From Vibrio plantisponsor (GTDB lineage: Bacteria; Pseudomonadota; Gammaproteobacteria; Enterobacterales; Vibrionaceae), in the NCBI RefSeq assembly GCF_013041605.1, contig NZ_JABEQC010000002.1, positions 248,001-312,000 of the forward strand: DNA of 64,000 nt, given 5' to 3'. Below the pieces are notes generated by a model, which saw only the letters and a program-made list of their open reading frames with translations, ran no database searches and was not told the origin of the DNA. Position 1 is the first letter of the stretch. The number at the start of each line of letters is the position of its first letter. Positions 1 to 9,086 of this stretch are shown here, piece by piece. A program made the position numbers and the translations under genes.

Positions 1-2453
1 TTCTAAAGTTTGGAGGTTCATCGTTAGCAGATGCTGACCGTTTATTACGGGCAGCAGACATCATTGCCAATAACGCTCAGCAGGAAGACGTTGCCGTTGT
101 TCTTTCTGCACCGGGTAAAACAACAAATAAATTGGTTGCAGTTATTGAAAGCGCGATGCGTAATGGAGAAGCAGAACTACAAATCAAAGAGTTGGAATCG
201 TCTTTCAACACTTTATTTGAAGATGTAAAAGCGGTATTGCCAAACATCGATGGTGCTGCGTATGAAAATCAAGTCAAAACCTCAATGTCACAGCTACGTC
301 AGTTCGTGCACGGTATCAGCCTACTGGGTATGTGCCCTGACAACGTGAATGCGCGTATCATCAGTAAAGGTGAGCGTGTTTCTATCCAGCTAATGAAAGC
401 GGTAATGGAAGCAAAAGGATTAGCCGCCAACCTGATTGACCCAGTTAAGTATCTGCTAGCGAAAGGCGATCACTTAGAAGCTATGGTTGATGTGGAAGTT
501 TCAACACAAAACTTCAAATTAAACCCACTTCCAGAAAAACACGTACACATCATGCCTGGTTTTACTGCTGGTAATAAAAAAGGCGAGTTGGTTTGTCTAG
601 GCCGCAACGGTTCAGACTATTCTGCAGCTGTCTTAGCCGCGTGTTTACGAGCAGAGTGTTGTGAAATTTGGACTGACGTGGATGGTGTTTACAACTGTGA
701 CCCTCGTTTAGTTGAAGATGCTCGCTTGTTGAAGTCTCTAAGCTACCAAGAAGCGATGGAGTTGTCTTATTTTGGCGCTTCCGTTCTTCATCCAAAAACA
801 ATCGCTCCAATTGCTCAATTCCACATTCCTTGCCTAATCAAAAACAGTTTCAATCCTCAAGGTCCGGGTACTTTAATTGGTCTTGATACTGGTGAAGACA
901 ATCTTGCGATTAAAGGCATTACAACGCTAAACAACCTGACTATGGTCAACGTTTCAGGTCCAGGTATGAAAGGCATGGTTGGCATGGCGAGCCGCGTATT
1001 TGGCGCGATGTCTGCGTCAGGCGTTTCTATTGTTCTGATCACTCAATCATCGTCTGAATACAGCATTAGTTTTTGTATTGAAGCTGAGCATAAAACGCTT
1101 GCTCAACAAGCTCTGTCTGAAGCGTTTGAGTTAGAGCTAAAAGATGGTCTTTTAGAGCCTGTCGAGTTTACAGAAGATCTTTCCATCATCACTCTGGTTG
1201 GTGATGGTATGCGTACCTCTCGCGGTGTGGCATCTCAGTTCTTTGCATCGTTGGCAGAAGCTCACGTTAACATCGTCGCGATTGCTCAAGGTTCATCAGA
1301 GCGTGCTATTTCAGCGGTAATCCCAGAAGACAAAGTGTCTTCCGCAATCAAAGCGTGTCACGAAAACTTATTTAATTCTAAGCACTTCCTTGACGTATTC
1401 GTTGTCGGTGTAGGTGGTGTTGGTGGCGAGTTAGTTGATCAAATTAACCGTCAACAAGCGAAACTGGCGGAAAAAGGTATAGTGATTCGCGTATGTGGTC
1501 TGGCGAACAGCAAAGGCTTGTTGCTTGATAGCGAAGGTTTGCCACTTGATAACTGGCGTGACCGCATGGGCTCAGCGTCTGAAGAGTTTTCACTAGCTCG
1601 CTTGATTGCTCTTGTTAACCGTAACCATATCATCAACCCTGTGCTGGTTGACTGTACGTCTAGCGAAGCGATTGCAAATCAATACACAGACTTCTTGGCG
1701 GCAGGTTTCCACGTTGTTACGCCAAACAAGAAAGCAAACACTGCAAGCATGGCGTATTACCATCAGTTGCGTGAAGTGGCTCGTCACTCTCGTCGTAAGT
1801 TGATGTACGAAACAACGGTAGGTGCGGGTTTGCCAGTTATCGAAAACTTGCAGAACCTCATTGCTGCTGGTGATGAGCTGGAAAAATTCAACGGTATCTT
1901 ATCTGGCTCTCTCTCATTCATCTTCGGTAAGTTAGATGAAGGTCTGACATTGAGCCAAGCAACAACGATTGCTAAAGAAAAAGGTTTCACAGAGCCTGAT
2001 CCTCGTGATGATCTATCAGGTATGGATGTTGCTCGTAAGCTACTTATCCTTGCTCGTGAAGCGGGAATGGTATTAGAGCTAGAAGACATCAAAGTAGAAC
2101 AAGCGCTTCCACCAGGCTTTGATGCATCAGGTAGTGTTGAAGACTTCATGGCTCGCTTGCCTCAGGCGGATGAATATTTCCAACAGTTGTCAGCTACAGC
2201 GGCGGAGGAAGGTAAAGTTCTTCGCTACGTGGGTGAGATCGCTGAAGGTGAATGCCGAGTGCACATCGCGATGGTCGATGAGAATGGCCCAATGTTCAAA
2301 ATTAAAGATGGCGAGAACGCTCTGGCATTCTACAGCCGCTACTATCAGCCAATTCCGCTAGTACTACGCGGTTACGGTGCAGGTACTGAAGTAACTGCTG
2401 CAGGTGTATTCTCGGATGTCATGCGTACGCTTGGCTGGAAATTAGGGATTTAA
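1..2453 (+). CDS. thrA: Bifunctional aspartokinase I / homoserine dehydrogenase I (5' partial)
   Basis: Catalyses the first step (aspartate phosphorylation) and third step (aspartate semialdehyde reduction to homoserine) of threonine synthesis in the cytoplasm. The reading frame is open from base 3 (LKFGGSS, the aspartokinase N-terminal motif), so only about three codons lie outside the window; the first internal ATG at 132 is not the start. 816 residues are visible against about 820 in E. coli ThrA. Order seen: kinase domain with [10 protein letters not shown] and TDVDGVY, two ACT-type regulatory segments ([15 protein letters not shown]), then the NAD(P)-binding VGVGGVGG and dehydrogenase motifs ([19 protein letters not shown]). 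Separated by 3 bp from thrB. The promoter and any attenuator lie outside the window. Confidence 0.98.
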   Translation, partial: LKFGGSSLADADRLLRAADIIANNAQQEDVAVVLSAPGKTTNKLVAVIESAMRNGEAELQIKELESSFNTLFEDVKAVLPNIDGAAYENQVKTSMSQLRQFVHGISLLGMCPDNVNARIISKGERVSIQLMKAVMEAKGLAANLIDPVKYLLAKGDHLEAMVDVEVSTQNFKLNPLPEKHVHIMPGFTAGNKKGELVCLGRNGSDYSAAVLAACLRAECCEIWTDVDGVYNCDPRLVEDARLLKSLSYQEAMELSYFGASVLHPKTIAPIAQFHIPCLIKNSFNPQGPGTLIGLDTGEDNLAIKGITTLNNLTMVNVSGPGMKGMVGMASRVFGAMSASGVSIVLITQSSSEYSISFCIEAEHKTLAQQALSEAFELELKDGLLEPVEFTEDLSIITLVGDGMRTSRGVASQFFASLAEAHVNIVAIAQGSSERAISAVIPEDKVSSAIKACHENLFNSKHFLDVFVVGVGGVGGELVDQINRQQAKLAEKGIVIRVCGLANSKGLLLDSEGLPLDNWRDRMGSASEEFSLARLIALVNRNHIINPVLVDCTSSEAIANQYTDFLAAGFHVVTPNKKANTASMAYYHQLREVARHSRRKLMYETTVGAGLPVIENLQNLIAAGDELEKFNGILSGSLSFIFGKLDEGLTLSQATTIAKEKGFTEPDPRDDLSGMDVARKLLILAREAGMVLELEDIKVEQALPPGFDASGSVEDFMARLPQADEYFQQLSATAAEEGKVLRYVGEIAEGECRVHIAMVDENGPMFKIKDGENALAFYSRYYQPIPLVLRGYGAGTEVTAAGVFSDVMRTLGWKLGI

Positions 2454-2456
2454 TCA

Positions 2457-3428
2457 ATGAGTTCAAGTGACATGGGCGTAGTCGTTTACGCCCCAGCTTC
2501 TATCGGTAACGTGAGTGTTGGTTTCGATGTATTGGGTGCTGCGGTTTCACCGATTGACGGAACACTGCTTGGCGACCGAGTTCAGGTAAAAGCAGGCTCA
2601 GAGCCTTTTACTCTTAAAACAGCAGGCAGCTTCGTTTCTAAGCTTCCTGAAAACCCAAAAGAAAACATCGTTTACGATTGTTGGACGGTATTTGCTCGTG
2701 AGTTAGAGAAAAAACAAGTTGAGCTTAAGCCTCTTGAAATGACGCTAGAGAAGAACATGCCTATCGGTTCTGGTCTAGGCTCAAGTGCTTGTTCAATTGT
2801 GGCTGCACTGGATGCGCTCAACCTATTCCATGATCAACCATTAAACGAAACTGAACTGTTGGCATTAATGGGTGAAATGGAAGGAAAGATCTCTGGTGGC
2901 ATTCACTATGACAACGTAGCACCTTGTTACCTTGGTGGCGTCCAACTGATGTTGGAAGAGCTTGGCATTATCAGCCAAGAGGTGCCGTGCTTTGATGATT
3001 GGTACTGGGTAATGGCTTATCCGGGTATTAAGGTTTCAACGGCTGAAGCGCGAGCTATCTTGCCGTCTCAGTATCGCCGCCAAGATATCATCGCTCATGG
3101 TCGTTATTTGGCAGGCTTTATTCATGCCTGCCACACCAATCAGCCTGAGTTAGCTGCGAAAATGATCAAAGACGTGATCGCAGAACCTTATCGTGAGAAA
3201 CTGCTGCCTGGTTTTGCGAAGGCTCGCCAATATGCGCTTTCTGCTGGAGCATTGGCGACAGGCATCTCTGGTAGCGGTCCAACACTATTTAGCGTATGCA
3301 AAGAGAAAGACGTTGCCGAACGTGTTGCGCGTTGGCTGGAACAAAACTACGTACAAAACGAAGAAGGATTCGTTCACGTTTGTCGTCTAGACAAAAACGG
3401 TTCAAAAGTTACAGGAAGTGAGCTATGA
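2457..3428 (+). CDS. thrB: Homoserine kinase
   Basis: GHMP-family kinase that phosphorylates homoserine with ATP, the fourth step to threonine. 323 aa, the usual length. The ATP-binding loop [12 protein letters not shown] and the later [11 protein letters not shown] and [10 protein letters not shown] motifs are clear. It starts 3 bp after thrA stops and its stop overlaps the thrC start (ATGA), so translation of the three genes is probably coupled. Confidence 0.98.
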   Translation: MSSSDMGVVVYAPASIGNVSVGFDVLGAAVSPIDGTLLGDRVQVKAGSEPFTLKTAGSFVSKLPENPKENIVYDCWTVFARELEKKQVELKPLEMTLEKNMPIGSGLGSSACSIVAALDALNLFHDQPLNETELLALMGEMEGKISGGIHYDNVAPCYLGGVQLMLEELGIISQEVPCFDDWYWVMAYPGIKVSTAEARAILPSQYRRQDIIAHGRYLAGFIHACHTNQPELAAKMIKDVIAEPYREKLLPGFAKARQYALSAGALATGISGSGPTLFSVCKEKDVAERVARWLEQNYVQNEEGFVHVCRLDKNGSKVTGSEL

Positions 3429-4711
3429 AGCTTTACAACATAAAAGAAAATGATGAACAAGTATCCTTTGGCCAAGCCGTGCGCCAAGGGTTAGGCCGTA
3501 ACCAAGGTCTATTTTTCCCGTCGGAATTACCAAAGTTTGATGATATCGATGCGCTATTAGCGGAAGATTTCGTATCTCGTAGCACTAAAATCCTATCTGC
3601 TTTGATTGGTGACGAACTGCCAAGCGAGAAAGTGAATGAGATGGTGGCATCTGCGTTCCAGTTCCCAGCGCCAATCAAATCAGTAAAAGATGGCGTTTAT
3701 GCTCTTGAACTGTTCCATGGTCCAACGCTTGCGTTTAAAGACTTTGGTGGCCGCTTTATGGCTCAGTCTCTTGCGGCTGTATCTAATGGCGGAAAAATCA
3801 CGATTCTAACAGCAACATCTGGCGATACAGGTGCTGCGGTTGCTCATGCTTTCTACGGCATGGAAGATATCAACGTCGTGATCCTTTATCCAAAAGGTAA
3901 AATCAGCCCACTTCAAGAGAAGCTGTTCTGTACTCTAGGCAAGAACATTCACACTGTAGCGGTCAATGGCGATTTTGATGCGTGCCAAGCGTTAGTTAAA
4001 AACGCTTTTGATGATGCTGAGCTGCGTGAAAAAGTAGGTCTTAATTCGGCTAACTCTATCAATATCAGCCGCTTAATGGCGCAAATCTGCTATTACTTCG
4101 AAGCTGCGGCTCAAATGAGCAAAGCTGAGCGCGAAAATCTAGTTATCTCTGTACCAAGTGGTAACTTCGGTAACCTTACTGCTGGTCTGTTAGCGAAAGC
4201 TCTGGGTTTACCTGTGAAGCGTTTCATCGCCGCAACAAATGCGAACGACACTGTACCTCGTTACCTAGAAACGGGTAAATGGGATCCAAAACCAACAGTG
4301 GCGACCACTTCAAATGCGATGGATGTGAGCCAACCAAACAACTGGCCTCGTATCGAAGAGCTATGCAAGATCAAAGATTGGGGCTTAGAAACTTTAGGTA
4401 AAGGTGCGGTTCTCGATAGCGAAAGTGCGGAATCAGTGAAAGAGCTGAACGCGTTGGGTTATTTGTGTGAACCACACGGCGCAATTGCTTACCGAGTACT
4501 TGATCAGCAACTTCAACAAGGTGAAACAGGACTGTTCTTATGTACTGCTCACCCAGCTAAGTTCAAAGAAGTGGTAGATGAGATTTTAGGTACAGATATC
4601 GAGCTACCAGCTCCTTTGGCTAAGCATGCTGTTATGGAACTTCTGTCTGATGAGATGGACGTTGACTTCGCAGCACTGAGAAAGCTTCTAATCAAGGTTC
4701 GTGGCGAGTAA
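3425..4711 (+). CDS. thrC: Threonine synthase
   Basis: PLP enzyme converting O-phosphohomoserine to threonine, the last step of the operon's pathway. 428 aa. The PLP-binding lysine is K105 in [19 protein letters not shown] and SVPSGNFGN are the phosphate and cofactor binding loops of fold-type II enzymes. It overlaps the thrB stop by 4 bp and is followed by a strong terminator shared with convergent grcA. Confidence 0.98.
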   Translation: MKLYNIKENDEQVSFGQAVRQGLGRNQGLFFPSELPKFDDIDALLAEDFVSRSTKILSALIGDELPSEKVNEMVASAFQFPAPIKSVKDGVYALELFHGPTLAFKDFGGRFMAQSLAAVSNGGKITILTATSGDTGAAVAHAFYGMEDINVVILYPKGKISPLQEKLFCTLGKNIHTVAVNGDFDACQALVKNAFDDAELREKVGLNSANSINISRLMAQICYYFEAAAQMSKAERENLVISVPSGNFGNLTAGLLAKALGLPVKRFIAATNANDTVPRYLETGKWDPKPTVATTSNAMDVSQPNNWPRIEELCKIKDWGLETLGKGAVLDSESAESVKELNALGYLCEPHGAIAYRVLDQQLQQGETGLFLCTAHPAKFKEVVDEILGTDIELPAPLAKHAVMELLSDEMDVDFAALRKLLIKVRGE

Positions 4712-4754
4712 TACAAGGTAGAGAATCATGACTGATTCTCTACCAACAAAGCAT

Positions 4755-4792
4755 AAAAAAGCGGTGCTACTTTAAGAGCACCGCTTTTTTTA
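4755..4792. terminator. Bidirectional Rho-independent terminator (thrC / grcA)
   Basis: Perfect stem 4755-4768 with 4777-4790 (AAAAAAGCGGTGCT / AGCACCGCTTTTTT) and an 8-nt loop. A-tract and T-tract flank it, so it can stop transcription from both convergent genes. Confidence 0.93.
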
Positions 4793-4807
4793 ATTTGCAA
4801 AACTGAA

Positions 4808-5185
4808 TTATAGAGATTCAGTAAAAGTACGAGCGATAACGTCGCGTTGTTGCTCTGGAGTTAGAGAGTTAAAACGAACAGCGTAACCCGATACACGGAT
4901 AGTTAGCTGTGGGTATTTCTCTGGGTGTGCTACTGCATCTTCCAGCGTTTCACGTTTAAGAACGTTAACGTTTAGGTGTTGGCCACCTTCAATTTTTGCT
5001 GGAGTTTCGATTGCCACTTCACGGCTTTCGTACTCGCCAAGGTCAGATACTGGAACAACTTGATCTTCTGAGTAGCTACCAGATGCTGCAACACAACGAG
5101 CTTCGTTTGTTTCACTATCGATTAGCCAAATAGAGTTAAGTAGGTCATCATTAGCTGCTTTAGTGATTTGGATACCTTGGATCAT
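4808..5185 (-). CDS. grcA: Autonomous glycyl radical cofactor
   Basis: Small spare-part protein (YfiD) that restores pyruvate formate-lyase activity after oxygen cleaves its radical loop. 125 aa. The C-terminal half carries the glycyl radical motif [12 protein letters not shown], radical glycine at G100, nearly identical to E. coli. I chose the ATG at 5185 over the adjacent in-frame TTG at 5188 because AGGAGA at 5191-5196 is 5 nt from the ATG but only 2 nt from the TTG, and the E. coli protein begins at the same residue. Preceded by two FNR boxes and a TATAAT element, so anaerobic induction is expected. Convergent with thrC. Confidence 0.97.
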   Translation of the reverse strand: MIQGIQITKAANDDLLNSIWLIDSETNEARCVAASGSYSEDQVVPVSDLGEYESREVAIETPAKIEGGQHLNVNVLKRETLEDAVAHPEKYPQLTIRVSGYAVRFNSLTPEQQRDVIARTFTESL

Positions 5186-5254
5186 CAATATCTCCTAGTC
5201 CACTTTCAGTGGTATTTATTGGTGTTAAATTTCGTAATTATTGTTGAGCTTCGT

Positions 5255-5260
5255 ATTATA
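5255..5260 (-). promoter_or_regulatory. -10 element of the grcA promoter
   Basis: Minus strand reads TATAAT, about 70 bp upstream of the grcA start. A start site near 5249 would place the nearer FNR box about 42 bp upstream, the position expected for class II activation by FNR. Confidence 0.65.
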
Positions 5261-5284
5261 TATTTTATATCCATGATTATAGTA

Positions 5285-5298
5285 TTGATATAGGTCAA
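5285..5298 (-). promoter_or_regulatory. FNR box 1 (promoter-proximal) of grcA
   Basis: Plus strand reads TTGATATAGGTCAA, matching 9 of 10 consensus positions of TTGAT-N4-ATCAA. Its centre is about 42 bp upstream of the inferred transcription start of grcA. Confidence 0.75.
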
Positions 5299-5337
5299 AA
5301 AACAACATAAAACCTTAATTGGTTTAAGGTGAATAAA

Positions 5338-5351
5338 TTGATATCAATCAA
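5338..5351 (-). promoter_or_regulatory. FNR box 2 (upstream) of grcA
   Basis: TTGATATCAATCAA is a perfect TTGAT-N4-ATCAA site. Its centre is 53 bp from that of the proximal box. E. coli yfiD carries FNR sites at -40.5 and -93.5, also 53 bp apart, where the distal site tunes expression down under full anaerobiosis. Confidence 0.8.
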
Positions 5352-5417
5352 TAAGTGATTAATAAATATAATTATTCAATTAAATTTTAACTATTAAAAT
5401 ATATTTTATGGTTAAAA

Positions 5418-5480
5418 TTTGTTCTATTTGTGGTAATAAAACTACATTTTAACGTGCTAGAACAAGCTAACTAGAACAAA
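5418..5480 (+). repeat. Three copies of TAGAACAA upstream of nfo
   Basis: TTTGTTCTA at 5418-5426 is the reverse complement of TAGAACAAA at 5472-5480. A further direct copy CTAGAACAA sits at 5457-5465, 14 bp before the copy at 5471-5479. The array ends about 45 bp before the nfo start codon and could be an operator or an RNA stem in the leader. I do not recognise the motif. Confidence 0.5.
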
Positions 5481-5523
5481 TCAGTAAGTTATAAAAGCCA
5501 ATTTGAAAGTAGAAAGTGATTAA

Positions 5524-6399
5524 ATGACAAAAGAAGTAAAGCCTCTTGGCAACAAATATATTGGTGCTCATGTTTCCGCTGCTGGTGGTGTTGATCAGGC
5601 GCCATTAAGAGCAAAAGAGATTGGTGCAAACGCGTTTGCTATCTTCACTAAAAATCAGCGTCAATGGGTAGCGAAGCCACTAGAAGCGTCAACAATAAGA
5701 CGTTTCAAAGAGCAATGTCAGCGTTTAGGTTTCTCTGCTGACTATATTTTGCCTCATGACTCCTACTTAATTAATTTGGGCGCGCCAGAAGAAGATAAGC
5801 TGGAAAAATCGCGTGCAGCATTTATTGATGAGATGGAGCGTTGCAATCAGCTCGGGTTGAAACTGCTGAACTTCCATCCGGGTAGCCACTTAAAACTTGT
5901 GTCTGAAGAGCAGTGCCTTGCGACTATTGCGGAGTCAATTAACCTTGCTCATAAAGCTGTACCTGATGTTATTGCTGTTATCGAGAATACAGCAGGGCAA
6001 GGAACGAACTTAGGCTGGCGCTTTGAGCAGTTGGCGGCAATCATTGATCAAGTAGAAGACAAATCTCGTGTCGGTGTTTGCCTCGATACTTGCCACACCT
6101 TTGCCGCTGGCTACGATTTAAGTAGCTTTGCCGCTTGTGAAGCTACTTTTGCCGAGTTTGATCGTGTTGTCGGTATGCACTATTTAAGAGCAATGCATAT
6201 TAATGACTCAAAAGGTGGATTAGGCAGCAAGCTGGATCGCCACCACTCATTGGGCAAAGGTGAGATCGGTTGGGATTGCTTTGAGTACATCTCTAAAGAT
6301 CCTCGTTTTGATAATATCCCTTTGATTTTAGAAACAATTGATCCTGATATTTGGCATTTAGAGATCCAAACAATGCGCGATCACCATTTAAGTGTATAA
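5524..6399 (+). CDS. nfo: Endonuclease IV (AP endonuclease)
   Basis: Zn-dependent apurinic/apyrimidinic endonuclease that incises 5' to abasic sites in base-excision repair. 291 aa, colinear with E. coli Nfo: [62 protein letters not shown] and LETIDPDIW carry the metal-binding His, Glu and Asp residues. The N-terminus has about ten extra residues ([10 protein letters not shown]) because no later start fits before KYIGAHV. The Shine-Dalgarno is weak. Monocistronic by appearance; ung follows 415 bp later. Confidence 0.97.
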   Translation: MTKEVKPLGNKYIGAHVSAAGGVDQAPLRAKEIGANAFAIFTKNQRQWVAKPLEASTIRRFKEQCQRLGFSADYILPHDSYLINLGAPEEDKLEKSRAAFIDEMERCNQLGLKLLNFHPGSHLKLVSEEQCLATIAESINLAHKAVPDVIAVIENTAGQGTNLGWRFEQLAAIIDQVEDKSRVGVCLDTCHTFAAGYDLSSFAACEATFAEFDRVVGMHYLRAMHINDSKGGLGSKLDRHHSLGKGEIGWDCFEYISKDPRFDNIPLILETIDPDIWHLEIQTMRDHHLSV

Positions 6400-6479
6400 A
6401 TTGTTCGTTTGAGATCACGATATTGGCATGCTTTTCTCATGACGTTTTCATGAAACGTTGTAAAGAAGGATGCCCAATT

Positions 6480-6611
6480 ATGTTCTCTTCAGTTTGTGTT
6501 ACCTCATCATTCAGTGCTCGACCTGCTGCCCGTATGCCAGTGCCTAATAGGCATGTAACAGGTCGAGGCCACCATCGCTCACCGCAACCAAGTAAATCTC
6601 ATTGCAAGTAA
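6480..6611 (+). CDS. Candidate small protein (43 aa), unknown function
   Basis: ATG at 6480 is preceded by AAGAAGGA at good spacing (9 nt). The product is 43 aa, begins MFSSVCVTSS, is rich in Arg, His, Ser and Pro, and has no hydrophobic segment. Most of its central part overlaps an RNA hairpin (6518-6566), so the DNA may serve as a structured RNA instead of, or as well as, a message. I do not recognise a family. Nothing else in the nfo-ung gap looks coding. Confidence 0.4.
   Translation: MFSSVCVTSSFSARPAARMPVPNRHVTGRGHHRSPQPSKSHCK
6518..6566 (+). repeat. Two-tier hairpin inside the nfo-ung gap
   Basis: Outer stem TCGACCTG (6518-6525) with CAGGTCGA (6559-6566), inner stem ATGCC (6534-6538) with GGCAT (6550-6554). 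No U-tract follows, so it is not a terminator. The rest of the 415-bp gap has only a small ACGTTT/AAACGT hairpin (6442-6458) and the ung ribosome binding site. Confidence 0.6.
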
Positions 6612-6814
6612 GGCTTACTGAAGAGATCAGTTGTTTGTCGATAGGTTGATGTCCTGCTTGTTGTGTTGATGACATTTGTGAATCGTTTACGACATTGTTG
6701 ATTAAAATCTGATGTTTCAGTGTTGTCGTATTCGATTTTACCAGTGCTGTCTGGCTGCAACTTTGTGCTCATGGGTATAAGATAAAGCAATTATTTTGAT
6801 ACTCAGGAGCTGTT

Positions 6815-7501
6815 ATGAGCCATTCCTTGACTTGGCACGACGTCATTGGTCTAGAGAAAGAACAAGAATATTTCCAGCAAACGCTGAAGTTTGTCGAAGC
6901 TGAGCGAGCCGCTGGTAAAGTTATTTTCCCGCCTGCTAAAGATGTGTTTAATGCCTTTCGCTTTACTGAGTTCGATGACGTCAAAGTCGTTATCCTCGGA
7001 CAAGACCCTTATCATGGGCCGAATCAGGCACATGGCTTGTGCTTTTCTGTTTTACCGGGAGTGAAAACGCCTCCTTCTCTGGTGAACATGTATAAAGAAC
7101 TGTCTCAAGATATTGACGGTTTTCAGATCCCGAATCATGGCTATTTAAAAAGCTGGGCGGATCAGGGCGTATTGTTGCTCAATACGGTTTTGACAGTAGA
7201 GCAGGGGAAGGCACATTCACATGCTAAAACGGGGTGGGAAACGTTCACTGACCGTGTAATCGATGCGTTAAACCAACATCGTCAAGGTGTGATCTTCCTT
7301 CTCTGGGGATCTCATGCTCAGAAAAAGGGGCAGATGATCGATAGAAGCAAGCATCATGTGCTTATGGCTCCGCATCCTTCACCGTTATCAGCGCATCGAG
7401 GATTCTTAGGTTGTAAGCATTTTTCGCAAACAAATCAGATACTCAAACAACTGGGGCAAATGCCAATTGATTGGCAACCAACTCTTGATTCGAATCAATG
7501 A
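6815..7501 (+). CDS. ung: Uracil-DNA glycosylase (family 1)
   Basis: Removes uracil from DNA, starting base-excision repair that nfo can complete. 228 aa, typical. Catalytic D64 lies in GQDPYHG and catalytic H187 in [11 protein letters not shown], the same residue numbers as E. coli Ung. The start ATG follows CAGGAG at normal spacing. No obvious terminator before the next gene. Confidence 0.98.
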   Translation: MSHSLTWHDVIGLEKEQEYFQQTLKFVEAERAAGKVIFPPAKDVFNAFRFTEFDDVKVVILGQDPYHGPNQAHGLCFSVLPGVKTPPSLVNMYKELSQDIDGFQIPNHGYLKSWADQGVLLLNTVLTVEQGKAHSHAKTGWETFTDRVIDALNQHRQGVIFLLWGSHAQKKGQMIDRSKHHVLMAPHPSPLSAHRGFLGCKHFSQTNQILKQLGQMPIDWQPTLDSNQ

Positions 7502-7607
7502 TGTGATGAATGGTTGTTCTTGTTGCTGTTTTTTCGACCAAAATCAAAGCGAATTAGTCATTCCTTATATAGACTTTACCTACATGACTGTGTAAGGGAG
7601 ACGCACA

Positions 7608-8159
7608 ATGATGATTGAAAGAATCAGACGTGAACATGGATACATGACTCGACTGTTGGCTATTTTGCGCGGAAAGTTACAGCTTCTTAAAGACGAAAAA
7701 CCGATTAACTACAGCCTCGTTAAGGAGATTGTGGATTATCTTTCAAGGCATTCTGAAAGTGTCCACCACCCTAAAGAAGACATTCTTTATCGGCATTACA
7801 TTCAGCACTATGGGGAGCATGAAGAAGTTTCGGATTTAGAAAAAGAACATGCTCAATTATCCAAATCAACCCATGAGTTTTTGAATACCGTTGAGATGAT
7901 CTTAAATGATGCAGTTGTTCCTCAAGATGTATTCATGGAGCAGCTGGAGCAATTCATTAATTCACAGCGTCAACATTTAGAAATGGAAGAACAAACCGTT
8001 TTACCGCTGATTAATCGGACTTTTAGCGTGGCAGATTGGCAGAAGGTTGAATCGGAGTGGAATTGCAATGAAGATGACCCTGTATTTGGATCAACCATTG
8101 CGGAAAGATACGCTCAGCTTGCTCGTCGAGTAAGAAAAAGCGAAACAGAGTGCAATTAG
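7608..8159 (+). CDS. Hemerythrin HHE domain protein
   Basis: 183-aa all-helical protein with the spaced metal ligands of hemerythrin-like diiron proteins: H10 (EHGYM), the HSESVHHPKED segment with HYIQHYGEHEE, and HLEMEEQTVLP. Such proteins bind oxygen, NO or iron, or repair iron-sulfur centres; which applies here is not visible. Start preceded by AAGGGAGA; an ATG doublet leaves 7608 or 7611 open. Stands alone, convergent with the DUF3545 gene across a perfect terminator. Confidence 0.85.
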   Translation: MMIERIRREHGYMTRLLAILRGKLQLLKDEKPINYSLVKEIVDYLSRHSESVHHPKEDILYRHYIQHYGEHEEVSDLEKEHAQLSKSTHEFLNTVEMILNDAVVPQDVFMEQLEQFINSQRQHLEMEEQTVLPLINRTFSVADWQKVESEWNCNEDDPVFGSTIAERYAQLARRVRKSETECN

Positions 8160-8185
8160 GAAAAATGTACAAAGTCAAAGTGTAG

Positions 8186-8225
8186 AAATAGAAGAGGCGC
8201 CAATAAAGGCGCCTCTTCTATTTAT
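8186..8225. terminator. Bidirectional terminator
   Basis: A 16-bp perfect stem pairs 8186-8201 with 8208-8223 (core GAAGAGGCGCC / GGCGCCTCTTC, loop AATAAA). It overlaps the last codon of the minus-strand DUF3545 gene by 2 bp. Confidence 0.9.
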
Positions 8226-8410
8226 AATTTGAGGTCATCAAGTTCTAGACAGACATCCATTTCTAATAACTCTCTTTCCAACCGTTTTCGATCTCGTATA
8301 GCTTCTATCTCACGCCACATCCTTTTAGCTGGTTTCGCTCTGCTACTCGCATTTGTGCGGAGCTTTGCGATCTGTGCATCTAACAGTTCATCGAAGTGCA
8401 AGTCATCCAT
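8222..8410 (-). CDS. DUF3545 family small protein
   Basis: 62 aa, highly charged and helical, beginning MDDLHFDELLDAQIAK and containing KPAKRMWREIEAIRDRKRL, the conserved core I recognise from DUF3545 proteins of Vibrio and Shewanella. Function unknown. I chose the ATG at 8410 rather than an upstream TTG because AAAGAGG lies 7 nt before it. Confidence 0.75.
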   Translation of the reverse strand: MDDLHFDELLDAQIAKLRTNASSRAKPAKRMWREIEAIRDRKRLERELLEMDVCLELDDLKL

Positions 8411-9086
8411 AAGCAAGCCTCTTTCTGGTTGTCTCCTTTCCTGGAGTTTTTTCTAAATATCATATTTTTAAGGACAATAACTATGATTTATTTCTCATTT
8501 GTTTCATTGATATGAAATTTTTATGGATTTCTTCCAGGAATATAAACTTTGTTAGCATTGGGTTGGTTGTTATTTAACCGGTTGGATACCGTGTTTCTTA
8601 TTTATTGATAATTGGCTGATGTTAAAAAAAGGTTATCAAACTAGGCCGAGAGACTAACGGTTGGTTAAGGTCTGGTCGCTAAGTTTCTAAATGTTTCAAC
8701 TTGCGCAATGTGAATTCATTTTGTGATGGGGCATATAGAGCTTTAGGGGGGAACGTGGCTTTAACTTATTGTGTATCACCTAAGTTTGATGAGTGGAATG
8801 ATGTTTAATTAATGTAATGGTAATGTTTTATTTGTGTGATGTGTGCTTGAGGTTGTTTGTGCGAATAGCGCTGATGGATTCTCATAAATGCAACTTAACT
8901 CATATTGATTTTTAACAACCCTGCCTGCATCATTCTCGCCCATCATATAGATACCTAAACCGATTAGGTGTCGCCATTCTCCTGAACTACACACCATTAT
9001 AAAAGCAAATCGCAGCCAGCGAGCGTGTAGTTAAAGTGCTAACTTTTATTTTCAGGTTCTAATACTTACTCTTTTTAGAGGTTTTT
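8411..9086. other. Long non-coding gap upstream of the alanine symporter
   Basis: 676 bp without a convincing gene. Features seen: palindrome AACCGGTT near 8576; a GTG-initiated 17-codon ORF (8755-8808) behind an AGGGGGG sequence, possibly a leader peptide; hairpin ACCTAA/TTAGGT (8953-8958 with 8964-8969); and a longer-range stem AACTACAC (8985-8992) with GTGTAGTT (9025-9032) close to the symporter start. I looked for the glycine riboswitch known upstream of some Vibrio symporters of this family and do not see its conserved core. Confidence 0.5.

Noticed and set aside
1784..2149. 121-codon minus-strand ORF inside thrA
   Set aside because: Lies fully antisense to conserved homoserine dehydrogenase sequence; composition is that of a reverse-frame shadow with no ribosome binding site.
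8809..8997. 62-codon minus-strand ORF (begins MVCSSGEW) upstream of the symporter
   Set aside because: No Shine-Dalgarno sequence, no family recognised, and it overlaps the hairpins of the symporter upstream region. It might be a decayed gene fragment, but the sequence alone does not support that.
8700..9086. Glycine riboswitch before the AGCS symporter
   Set aside because: Expected from some Vibrio symporters of this family, but I cannot find the conserved tandem aptamer core on either strand.
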